Shown here: positions 43,990 to 54,785 of the stretch, in pieces
Layout of the letters: each line of letters starts with the position of its first letter
Position numbering within the stretch: position 1 is the stretch's first letter
Origin: Poa pratensis
Taxonomy: Eukaryota > Streptophyta > Magnoliopsida > Poales > Poaceae
Length of the DNA stretch: 64,000 bases
Direction: 5' to 3'
Assembly: GCA_947311845.1 (NCBI GenBank)
Contig: CAMZMU010000107.1
Span: forward strand, 14,282,498 to 14,346,497
Program-made: the position numbers and the translations under genes
The notes under the pieces: generated by a model
The model's database searches: none
What the model saw: only the letters and a program-made list of their open reading frames with translations
What the model was told of the DNA's origin: nothing

Positions 43990-46016
43990 CCCTTTGGCTC
44001 ACATCAACCTAAGGTATCGCAGTCTGATTTGGCTAAAGATCCCATTGTTATGTTATACGGAGTACATCTGAAAGTGTTTTATGTGTGGCTCTACCCAGAG
44101 GATACGTTTGCGTTCTCTTTCTCGAGAATAACGGGGGGAGGAGCCTCACCGCTTGTTATATTTCCGAAAAGTAGCCTGGCGGGCCATGTTCTTACAACAG
44201 AATAGCAGTTTTACAGGGGGATACAGGGGAGAGATAACAATGAAAATACAAGAAAAAAGACAACTAGAAGAGGGAAAGCAAGAGCCACCCAGAGACACAA
44301 GAGGTGAGGGGTGTAGTCGAGGGATCACAATGCCGAGACTCGGCAATCAGCCTCACGCACCGCACCGGCATGCAACTTGAACCCCACGGCACAACTCAGG
44401 AGCACCACCATCATCATCGGATCGGAGTGTCAAGCCTAGCACCTAGCACTATCCTAGAAAGGGAGCTCCGCCACGGACATCGAGACGAAAGCAGGTGGGG
44501 GAGACATACATTGTGTCGTCAAGGAGCAAAGGTGAGCCAAAATGCCACCACGAGCACGAAGCTCCCACACCGCAACAACAACCAAAGGAGGGTCTTGGGC
44601 AAGCACATCCAAGTGGATGAGCCCACGTGAAGGCTAGCCGAGGAGAGAAACACCGCCGTCGGCCCCAAGCCGGCCGCACCAACACCACCAGAACACAGCA
44701 CCACCAGCACACGCATCAACAAAAGCCATACTTTAGCGTCTCCAAGATGACGCCTCCAGGGAGGTTGTGTTGACGAGCAACACCGTCATCCGGTCCGGCA
44801 AGTCGGACCCAAGGTTTTCACCCGGAGACCAAAGTAATGTAGGCGCTGAAGCTCCACAGCGGCACCCTGCGAGGGAACGGTGTCGAAGACACCGCTGCCG
44901 CCGGCAACGATGAGGTCGATGCAGGGTTCTCACCCCGGAGTTTAAGCAATCCCTACAAAAGAGGCAGTTAATCACCACCTGCCACCGCAGCAGTCAGCCG
45001 CACCTCACGGAGACCACCAGCGGCCAGAACAACAGCGCATAAACCAAATCCGCAAGGGCCGCCGGACGCAGCGCCAACGACCGCACCCCGCCGAGCACCA
45101 TGCCGACGGAGGCGGAGAAGCGTTGCCCGAAGCCCAGAACCACCATGGTCCCAGGCAGCGGACCAGCAGCACACGCCGGCGTGCTCCACGCACACCACCG
45201 CGCGGCTGCCAAGGGGGCGGAGTCTGGCGCCACACACTGTCACAGTGGTGCCATTCATCTCCCGCATGCCGCAGCATTGCAGGCTCCGGCAAGAGGTTGC
45301 AGCAGAGCCGCACCGAGCTAGGCAAAGGCCGCATCGAGTCATTGACGGCCAGGCCGCCACAAACACCACACCACTGCCCCGCTATCCTCGCATCCGGAAC
45401 GACCCGAGGGACCCAGATCGGGCCCGCCAGTGCGCTGCCGCCACCCGAACCCAGAACTGCCGCTGCACCACCTCCACAGCCGGCGTGGCCGGCTGGTTCC
45501 ACCTCCGCCTCGCCATCGCCCTGTCCCGCAGCACGGAGGCGAGCCAGGAGCTAGCAGCGCGACGGCCGCGGCCCTCTGGGCCCAGATCAGGCCCAGACCC
45601 GGCCCGCGCCGCCACTGCACGTCGCCGGCGCTCCTCCGCACAGGGGCCTCACCGCGCCCTCCTCGCCGCGCCGCCGAGCTCCGTCGCCAGGCGCAGTACC
45701 TCCAAGCGCAGCCGTGATGTCGCCGTTGCCCCGCTCGCACGACTCCACAACGGTGTGCCCCCCACTCCCCTCCGTCTTTGCCGGACGGGGTGCCGCTACC
45801 GCCGCCGGCGGCGGCGACGGCAGCGGCCGGGAGAGCTCGGTGCGGCGGCTGTGGGCTAGGGTTTGGTGGAGCCTCCGGAGCCGCTCGAGGGGGAGCGGCC
45901 CGGGAGGGAGGTGTCGGAGTTCGATATCAGTTTTATCGTTTGCGTTCTCTTTCAAGGATGGTAATAGGCTGTGCGCTCCTTTTCTGCGTCAGCAAGGTCT
46001 GGTCAAGAAGAAGTGA
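43990..46016 (+). pseudogene. Unidentified reading frame split by an insertion
   Basis: A frame running to 44121 (including LAKDPIVMLYGVHLKVFY and LYPEDTFAFSF) is interrupted. It resumes in phase at 45954-46016 (KDGNRLCAPFLRQQG) and ends at TGA. The 17 bases encoding the join are duplicated on both sides of the intervening 1.8 kb. I do not recognise the peptide. It may be the last exon of a host gene whose upstream part was disrupted by the Pack-MULE, or chance. No domain or signal peptide is evident. Confidence 0.4.
44122..45936. mobile_element. 1.8-kb insertion with 17-bp target duplication
   Basis: The insertion is bounded by CGTTTGCGTTCTCTTTC at 44105-44121 and 45937-45953. Duplications this long are usual for non-LTR retroelements or retrocopies and too long for DNA transposons. 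On the minus strand it starts AT-rich, passes through CCCTAGCCCACAGCCGCC-type GC-rich leader-like DNA, and ends without a clear poly-A. The many long GC-rich frames on both strands lack domains. Class and orientation are unresolved; a LINE-derived or transduced sequence is my best guess. Confidence 0.6.
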
Positions 46017-46038
46017 AGGTCTGGTCAAGAAGTGAAGG

Positions 46039-49000
46039 TCTTGGGACTTCAAGTGGGTGGTAACTTGTGCATCTGCAGTAGTTATTGTCTACCAGCAGTA
46101 CATGGTTTGCATCTGTCCTGGCTGCTCATTCATCATCTGCTGCACTTGCCTACCATTTGTGGAAGTGTAATGCCGTAAGATAATGGACTTGTCAAATGGT
46201 TCAATAGAAAACTGAACACCTTCAAAATGTCGTGAAAAGAGGCTCTCGAGGGCATTCCGTTTCCTGCGATAGATTGATTTCATTTGTTACCGAGGTCGTG
46301 TATGGCGGGGGTATGCTTGCCGTCCCAATGTCCCATGGAGAGCTGCATTGTGCGTTTCCGAGGATCGCATTCCTGTTCCGTTTGAGGGTTTAGATCCATC
46401 ATATATATTGTCAGGTTTCAGGAACAAATGGCGACACATAGTGCACACATCTGCTTGTCAGTCAGGTACTGGTCTGTTGTACAATCGTGCTGCTATAGAT
46501 TGCGAATTATGCGTCCCTGGCTGGTACTGAGGGACAAAGAGTACAAGAAGTTGAACGACAAATGGCAGCCGAAATTCGGGCAGTGGCAGGAGCTATGTTT
46601 GTGATCCAACAGCCCCAGCCCAGACTCTATGATTCTTGCAGAACAGACTCACATGTGTGTTCTCCAATTCCTACTTGAATCGAACTGTCAGCTCTTTATC
46701 TCTCGACAACAATAACCGCGCGGTTCGAATAGGGCCTGATGAACAATTTGAAAAATAGACATAAGATCAAGGCAAATCCTCATTAATTCACCGAAGCTGA
46801 TGATTGATCCAAGGTAGGGCATGATCTTAGTGGGATATGGTATATATTAGAAAGCGATTAGATCCGATCATGTGACTTGACTATGTGGTGACGTGCATGA
46901 TGATTCTGGTTAGGGGCGTCACGCTCACGCGTGGCCTACCAGCGCGGGAGCGGCAGGCTCGTTGGCTGTTCCCGTGTCCGGTTCTTGGCATCGGCAAGCC
47001 CCTGTCGCGCCCCACCGACGGAGGGAACAACACTGCTGCCGCATCTTACTCGACGACTGGACTGACTAATCGTCGTCCGTCCAGGGGACCGGCTCGGCAC
47101 TGCCGGCCGGCCGGCCTCCTTGTCGTCCGCCGGTCACGCCCCTGCGCTTGGACCCAATTTGCATACATCAGATAGAGAACAGGCCTGACGAGGTGAGAAT
47201 AGTTAATGTAGCTGTGAACTCGTACGTACTACGTTTCTCTCTGCATGCAAAGGGACGGTACGTGAAAGAGTTGCAGAGATGAGATCGAGAGATAATAGCT
47301 GCAGTGTTAATTGCTGCGGCTGGTAGTACTACATCCGAGCAATAGCATGCATATCCCCGTGTCCGTGCAGAGGATCACGCATCGGCATCCATGGTTTGGG
47401 CGTTGGCGAGGGCAGATGCAGGTCCACGATCGATCGAGGGCGATGGATACGTACGTCTGGGATCCCAGCTTCTTCCGCGTCACAGGCGGAGCGTACGTCC
47501 ATGTCCATCCTCGTGAACACTCACTGGATCTGGCAGCAGACTTCTCCATCCTCGTGAACACTCACTTTTGCCTTGGTGAAACCGTCATCCAAGGCTCCCA
47601 CGAACCCTCCGCTCTCCAACCCTAGCCGCCACCAGTCCGGCCGCCGGCCTCTCTCCTCCGCCGCCCGTCCCCTCCCCCGCCTCTCCCCTCCGCTCCCGTG
47701 CTGTCCCCCGAGGCGGCACCGGGGCGAGACCCTCGTCACCCAAAGAACTTCACTCGGAGACCTCCCTTGCCGCCGCTGCCGCCGGCGAGGGCCGCGGTGG
47801 CGGCGGGCCCAGCGCCTATGGTGCTGGGGGCATCGCTGCGGCGGAGCACCGGTGGCGTTCGGGGACGGCGCCGTTGATCTTCTGCGAGCGGGATCCGGGG
47901 CGGCGACCCCGGTCTGCGGCGGCGGCGGCTTTCTCCCGGGCATGGCGTCTGCCATGGACGTCCTGTGAGTGTAGTGGAGCGGCGGCTGTAGGTCCTAGGC
48001 TTCCGCCTAGACCCATCATCGGTGCGGCCGTCGGTCGCCCGGAGGTGCGTGGGGAGACGGCGCGGTGCTCGTGTTCGGCCTTGCTGTTACCAGCGGGACG
48101 GCGCGCGCGCGTGGTTCTTCGTTGTCGGGCCTTCTCTTCCGCCGGAGGAGGTCGGCCGGCGGACGGCGGCGTGGGGGCCTGCTGCTCTGCACAATAAAGG
48201 CGGCGGTCCTATGGTTCCTCTTGCGCCAAGAAGAAGATCTGCCTGACACCTGTTTCTTCGATCTGGCCGGATTGTCGAGTTCCGGAAGGCTCCGTCGGCG
48301 AACTCCATTTGACAATCAAGCCTGGAGATTGTCGGATCGGGTGGGATTCGGTCGCGTGCAGCCATGTTTTTTCTGACCGTTTGGTTTCAGAGGAAGCGTC
48401 GCGAAGCTCTGCAGTCGGTTGCCATTGGGGACATGCCTTTCTGTTTCCCGGTGAAGTCAGACTGCGGAGAAGGACATGGAGGCCTAGATTTGAAGACTAG
48501 TAACGGTGGTTCGATTCCTGGTGGCGATAAGGAATTGGCTTGGTGTTTCATGACTTGGAGCAGCGGCATGTAAGTGGGGGCGACAACATACGTGAAGTCC
48601 GAAGTCCTACCTTTCAGGGTGAAAATCCAAGGTCTGTCCTTAATTGGATGTGCCTGACAGTGGTCTTGCTGAAGACATTGTTTTGAGAGCGAGGACTATC
48701 TTCAGGGTGAAAGCCCAAGGTCTGGCCTTAATTGGTTGTGCCTGGCACTGTTCTTCTTGAAGGCGTTGCTTTTGAAGAATTGGACATCAGGTGTTGTTTT
48801 GGTGGTGGTTGTGCGGCTGCTGCAAGGACTGTAACTCTGTAGCGGGACTTTTCTTTTTGTTTCTTCTTGTTATTGTCTTTTGGCTGTGTGCATCCGTAGT
48901 AGCTTCGGTTATTGCGTTGTTGCAGAGGCTGGGTGTAATTTGTATCTCCACGATATTAATATACACTCTTTATCTAAAAAATCTCTGTCTGTCTGTTTAC

Positions 49001-49480
49001 CTGCACTGCAGAGTTTAAACCCTGTCGTACAGCCTCTTCCGCGTACAGCCTCTGCTCCGCGTCACAGGCGTCGCACGCGTACGTCCATCCTCGTGAACAC
49101 TCACTGGATCTCGCACTCTCTGTTTACCTGCACTGCAGAGTTTAAACCCTGTCAGCTGATATGCCATGCCGCGCCCATTCGATCCAAGTTTAAACTCTCA
49201 ACATAGACTCTAGCGAGAGGTTCCAAGAGAGTATCTATTCCAACCCAATTGTTCGCCGCGCGAGCGCGATGATGCGAGAGCTGATGATGATGAACACGCG
49301 TCTTGCACTGCACTGCGGGCGAACAGGGAGATCGGTCGAGTGATCGACCCCGACCCAGACGCGAGGAAACCATCGCCGGCTAGTTACAAGGGTGAAACAC
49401 CAGCCGACAAAAGGCCAACGGCGACCGGATCGATCGATGGAGCCAGGGGGGACGACGACGAGATCTCTGCTGCTGCTGCT
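46039..49480 (+). repeat. Inverted duplication, arm 2 (with insertions)
   Basis: This is the partner of 20596-22533 in opposite orientation, about 24 kb away. Similarity begins at CTTGGGACTTCAAGTGGGTG and is lost at the gypsy element at 49481. Relative to arm 1 it contains the insertion 47551-48981 and a short internal duplication (49014-49150). Apart from these it is collinear. Confidence 0.85.
47551..48981 (+). mobile_element. LINE-like (non-LTR) insertion
   Basis: This block is absent from arm 1, where ACTTCTCCATC joins directly to TCTGTCTGTCTG. It begins GC-rich and ends GTGTAATTTGTATCTCC, then ATATTAATATAC, a pyrimidine-rich stretch and AAAAAA at 48976-48981. That order resembles the 3' ends of Triticeae LINEs. 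No ORF2 frame is present, so it is 5'-truncated or non-autonomous. A clean target duplication was not found. Confidence 0.55.
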
Positions 49481-51064
49481 TGGTGGCTCTAGGTCAATAG
49501 TGCCAGAAACAATGCTTGTACGTCACACGTCAGTTGGGAACCCCAAGAGGAAGGTATGATGAGTGCAGCAGTAAGTTTTCCCTCAGTATGAAACCAAGGT
49601 TTAATCGACCAGTAGGAAAACGAGGTTTGCTTCGAAGGTGTTGGTGAAGGAGTGTAGTGCGGCGCAACACCAGGGATTCCGGTGCCAACGTGGAACCTGC
49701 ACAACACAACCAAATTACTTTGCCCCAACTTAACAGTGAGGTTGTCAATCTCACCGGCTTGCTGAAAACAAAGGGTTAAACGTATCGAATGGAAATGATG
49801 TTTGTTTGCATAAAACAGTAGAGAACAATGATTGCAGTAGATTGTATTTCAGATGTAAAAGAATGGACCGGGGTCCACAGTTCACTAGTGGTGTCTCTCC
49901 AATAAGATAACTAACATGCTGGGTAAACAAATTACAGCTGGGCAATTGACAATTGATAAGTGCATATAACATGCATGTGTGAGCTGTGGTGTCTACTATG
50001 AGATTCATTTGGGCATTACGACAAAGTACATAGACCGCTATCCAGCATGCATCTATGCCTAAATAGTCCACTTTCCGGTTAACATCCGTACCCCTTCCAG
50101 TATTAAGTTGCAAGCAACAGACAATTGCATTAAGTAATGTGCGTAATGTAAACAATACATTCATCCTTGAATAAAGCATTGCTGTTTTACCCCTAGTGGC
50201 AACAACACATCTACAACCTTAGAACTTGCTGTCACTATCCCAGGTTAAATAGAGGTTGAACCCAACTATCATGCATAAATACCCCCTCTTGGAGTTACAA
50301 GTATTCACGTGGCCAAGGCTTCAACAAGTAACGGAGAGCATGCAAGATCACAAATGACATAGACATGATAATATAATATTCAGCTCCACATAGGTATCAA
50401 TATAAGTCAGATCCCAGCAAACACAACATGTAGCATTACAATAAGATGATCTTGATCATGATAGGCAGCTCACAAGATCTAAACATGATGGCACAAGTGG
50501 AGAAGACAACCATCTAGCTACTGCTATGGACCCATAGTCCAAGGATGAACTACTCACGCATCACTCCGGAGGCGGGCATGGCGATGTAGAGCCCTCCGGT
50601 GAGCTTCAGAACCCCCCGAGTTAGGGTTGACGACGGCGGCGGCAGCGAATATGTTCTGGATGAAAGGCTCGGTGTTTTAGGGTTTTCGCGTCTCGGGGAA
50701 TAAATAGGCGAAGGGGCGATGTCGGCGGACCCCCGAGGGGCCCAAACCAGGCGGCGGGCAGGGTGCCCGCGCCCCAGGTGGTTTGGCCACCTCGTGGCTC
50801 TCTTCGTCTCTCCTTCGGACTCCGTGTACGTGCTGGAAAAATAGGGACTGGCCTTTTGTTTCGTGCAATTCCGAGAATATTTCCAGAAGTAACTTTCTGA
50901 AACCAAAAACAGCAGAAAACAGGGAACTGGCACTGTGGCATCTTGTTAATAGGTTAGTCCCAGAAAATGCATAAAAGTGATACGAAGTGTATATAAAACA
51001 TGTAGCAAATGGTATAATATAAGCATGGAACAGCAGAAATTATGGATACGTTGGAGACGTATCA
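49481..51064 (-). repeat. Gypsy 3' LTR
   Basis: It matches the 5' LTR at 54786-56401 and lacks its ~30-bp GC-rich insertion. The outer end adjoins the target duplication CTGCT. The purine-rich TAAGCTTGGGGATGCT (minus strand) at 51065-51080 immediately precedes it and is the polypurine tract. Confidence 0.93.
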
Positions 51065-53721
51065 AGCATCCCCAAGCTTAGTTCTACTCGTCCTCGAGTA
51101 GGTAAAACGATAACAACAAATAATTTCTGAGGAGACATGCTTTCACACAATCTTGATCAATATATTGCAAGGCTCATGTCATGAATGAAGTGACTCAAAG
51201 CAATGATCTATAGTTTGCTAACAAATAGATAAAGAGTAAACAATGAATCATATAAGCAAAAACTTTTCATGAATAGTACTTTCAAGACAAGCATCAAAAA
51301 GTTTTGCATAAGAGGTAACTCATAAAGCAATAGATTCAAAGTAAAAGGCATTGAAGCAACACAAAGGATGATTAAGTTTCAGCATTTGCTTTCAACTTGT
51401 AACATGTATATCTCATGGATAGTTGTCAACATAAAGCAATATAACAAGTGCAATAAGTAAATATGTAAGAATCAATGCACACAAAGTTGACACAAGTGTT
51501 TGCTTCTAAGATAGAAAGGAGTAGGTAAACTGACTCAACATAAAGTAAAAGATAGGCCCTTCGCAGAGGGAAGCAGGGATTAAATCATGTGCTAGAGCTT
51601 TTTAAGTTTTCGAAAGCATATAGAGAGCACAAAATAAGTATTTGAGAGGTGTTTGTTGTTGTCAACGAATGGTAGTGGGCACTCTAACCCCCTTGTCAAC
51701 CAGACTTTCAAAGAGCGGCTCCCATGAAGGACGTTATCTCTACCAGCAAGGTAGATCATCCCTCTTCTCTTTTGTTTACACATGTATTTTAGTTTCTTTA
51801 TAGATGACACTCCTCCCAACCTTTTGCTTACACAAGCCATGGCTAACCGAATCCTCGGGTGCCTTCCAACATTCACATACCATGGAGGAGTGTCTATTGC
51901 AAAATTAAGTTGCTTACTGATAAATCAGGGCAAAACATGTGAAGAGAATTATTAATGAAAGTTGTAATTAATTGGGGCTGGGCACCCCGTTGCCAGCTCT
52001 TTTTGCAAATTATTGGATAAGCGGATGTATATGCCACTAGTCCATTGGTGAAAGTCTGTCAGAAGTAAATGACAAGATTGAAAGATAAAACACCACATAC
52101 TTCCTCATGAGCTATAAAACATTGACACAAATAAGGAGTAATAAAGTTTTGAATAGTTTAAAGGTAGCACATGAAATATTTACTTGGAATGGCAGGAAAT
52201 ACCACATAGTAGGTAGGTATGGTGGACACAAATGGCATGGGTTTTGGCTCAAGTTTTGGATGCACGAGAAGCATTCCCTCTCAGTACAGAGTTTAGGCTA
52301 GCAAGGTTGTTTGAAGCAAACACAAGTATAAACCGGTACAGCAAGAATCACATAAAAACATATTGCAAGTATTATAAGACTCTACACTGTCTTCCTTGTT
52401 GCTCAAACATTTTACCAGAAAATATCTAGACCTTAGAGAGAACAAATATGCATCCCAAGTCTCAACAAGCTCTACGGTAGTTCTCCACTACTAGGCTTTA
52501 ACTACATGATGCAAGAGCTTAAACATGATCTACTTGAGAGCTCAAAACAATTGCAAAGCATCAAATCAAAACAAGACAATGATCTACAAGAATGCATATG
52601 TCTTTTCCAATACCAACTACTACATGTAGCATTTTCTTTCTTCCAAACAAACACCAATCAATTTATTTAAACATAAACTCTCCAAATGATAATATAATGC
52701 AGCAAGAGAGTATTTATAAACAAGTGCTAACAGCTCGAAGAGATGCATGAAAAACAGGAGCTAAAAGCACTGCAGTAGCTAGTTAAGAATACTCAACAAA
52801 TATAAGTGAAGAACATGAGTATTCACATGAAAAAGCGGAGCGTGTCTCTCTCCCACACAAGGATTGCTAGGATCCGAATTTATTCAAACAAAAACAAAAA
52901 TAAAAACAACAGACGCTCCAAGTAAAGCGCATAAGATGTGAAAGAATTAAAATATAGTTTCACTAGAGATGACCTGATAAGTTTGTTGATGAAGAAGGGG
53001 ATGCCTTGGGCATCCCCAAGCTTAGACGCTTGAGTCTCTCTGAATATGGTTGGGATGAACCACGGGGGCATCCCCAAGCTTAGGCTTTTCACTCTTCTTG
53101 ATCACATAATATCACCCTTCTCGCTTGATCCTTGAAAACTTCCTTCACACCAAACTCAAGACAGTTCTCATTAGAGGGTTAGTGCATAATCAAAAATTCT
53201 CATATTCTGTAATGATACAATCAATCCCAAAGCTTCTGGACATTAGCTACAGCCACCAATGCTTTGTGGAGCAAAGAAATCCACACAAACACAGTAAAAG
53301 AGCGAATGCAAAACAAAAGGCAGAATCTGTCAAAAACAGAACAGTCTGGAATGACGAATTTTTTCGAGGCACTTAAGTTGCTCAGATGGATCTGGCCTAA
53401 AATAATGAAAGTTGCGTACATATCTCAGGAATATGCGTGATTTTTCTCAGAATTTTTTGAATTTTCTACAGGGAGATAAGCTCAAATCCGTGACAGCTAA
53501 AAATCTGTCACTGCGCAGAAATCCAAATCTTGCATCAACTTTCAATATAGAACTTTACTTGGCACAACATTGCGATAAAATAAAGATACAAAGGAGTTGC
53601 TACAGAAGTAACAAAACTCCTTGACTCAAAGAAAACAAAAATAACAGCAAATAAAAACGATGGGTTGTCTCCCATAAGCGCTTTTCTTTAACGCCTTTCA
53701 GCTAGGCGCAGAAAGTGAAAA
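51065..53721 (-). other. Non-coding interior of the gypsy element
   Basis: The 2.6 kb between the gag-like frame and the 3' LTR contains only short frames on both strands and no polymerase or integrase motifs. It probably replaced the lost pol region. The AAGCTTGGGGATGCC-type motif of the polypurine tract recurs near 53010-53025 and 53066-53081. Confidence 0.7.
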
Positions 53722-54594
53722 TCAAGTGTCAAGTGGAGGAGCATTGACATCAATACCAAGGGCCATGCGCCTACCTCTCTTACCCTTAGACTTACTCTTT
53801 GGTTTGGGGAATACATGGCCGCACCTTGGTGTGGAGGTAAGATTCAGAGTGCCTTTTCCCACATCTATGGTTGCTCCCATTAATTTGAGCAGAGATCTTC
53901 CAAGTGTAATTTGTCCTGTCCCTGCACATTCAATAACAAGATAATCAGTGGACACCGTTCTCCCAAGAAAGGTTGTAAACACACCCTCAGCTATCCCCTC
54001 GGGAAATATAACAGAGTTATCAGTAAGAGTTATTCCTTCTCCTCCTTCAGCAAGTCCCCAAAGATTCAAAGTTTCATAAATGCTTTTAGGCATAAGGCAA
54101 AACTCAGACATAATATCACAACGAGCATAAAAGGTTTCACCACAAATAGCAACCTTTACCGTAGGGACCCACATCGAAGGTTCAAAATTTGTTGGAACAT
54201 AGTCAAAATATTCCCGAATTTGATTATAGCCATCCTTTAAACAAGATATATGTGTCTCAAGAGTGTTTAATCTAGCATGGATGCTAACAAGGGCCGAATC
54301 AAATTTATTAGTTGAGCTAGAAGTTGCAATCAACTTTTTTATGGCATTAAAAGCTTGGTCCCCATCACAGTGAAGGAAATCTCCTCCCACAATAGCATCT
54401 AAAGCATATCTATAACAAAGGGCTAGACCAAAGTAGAAGCTAGTGAGAAGCAAACTTAAAGTCATTTTAGGATCAGTTTTACCAAAGGAATCATTAATTC
54501 TAGACCAAGCTTCTTTAAAATTCTCCTCACTCCCTTGTTTAAAAGTGAAGATCAATTCCTCAGGTGACATAGCAACAGGCATGGAACAAGACAT
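53722..54594 (-). CDS. Gag/retropepsin-like protein of the non-autonomous gypsy element
   Basis: The ATG at 54594 gives 290 codons. Residues ~10-90 match Triticeae gypsy gag (SPEELIFTFKQGSEENFKEA; then a run ending GGDFLHCDGDQAFNAIKKL). Residues ~145-260 resemble a retroviral-type aspartic protease fold: a hydrophobic strand before CDIMSEFCLMPKSIY at 159-173, and later ITLGRSLLKLMGA. The catalytic D160 is present, but the usual D-[TS]-G is D-I-M, so protease activity is doubtful. There is no zinc knuckle. The open frame continues upstream to 55116 through the primer site and LTR, but the conserved part and a sensible start are at 54594. It is intact, consistent with recent mobility. Confidence 0.75.
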   Translation of the reverse strand: MSCSMPVAMSPEELIFTFKQGSEENFKEAWSRINDSFGKTDPKMTLSLLLTSFYFGLALCYRYALDAIVGGDFLHCDGDQAFNAIKKLIATSSSTNKFDSALVSIHARLNTLETHISCLKDGYNQIREYFDYVPTNFEPSMWVPTVKVAICGETFYARCDIMSEFCLMPKSIYETLNLWGLAEGGEGITLTDNSVIFPEGIAEGVFTTFLGRTVSTDYLVIECAGTGQITLGRSLLKLMGATIDVGKGTLNLTSTPRCGHVFPKPKSKSKGKRGRRMALGIDVNAPPLDT

Positions 54595-54758
54595 GATGGT
54601 GACAAGAACAAAACAAAACGAAATAAACAAGTAACTAATTTTTTTGTGTTTTTGATAAAGAGAGCAAACAAGACTAAATAAAAATAAACTAAGCAAGACA
54701 AATAACAAAGTAAAGAGATTGGGTGTGAGAGACTCCCCTTGCAGAAGCAATTCGTTTT

Positions 54759-54775
54759 CCCCGGCAACGGCGCCA
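54759..54775 (-). promoter_or_regulatory. Primer-binding site (tRNA-Asp type)
   Basis: On the minus strand TGGCGCCGTTGCCGGGG follows the 5' LTR after ten bases. It is complementary to the 3' end of plant tRNA-Asp including CCA, which would prime first-strand synthesis. Confidence 0.85.
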
Positions 54776-54785
54776 GAAAACGTGT

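Noticed and set aside
44300..45955. Long GC-rich frames (up to about 200 codons) on both strands
   Set aside because: High GC suppresses stop codons in all frames. None has a recognisable domain and they lie inside an inserted element.
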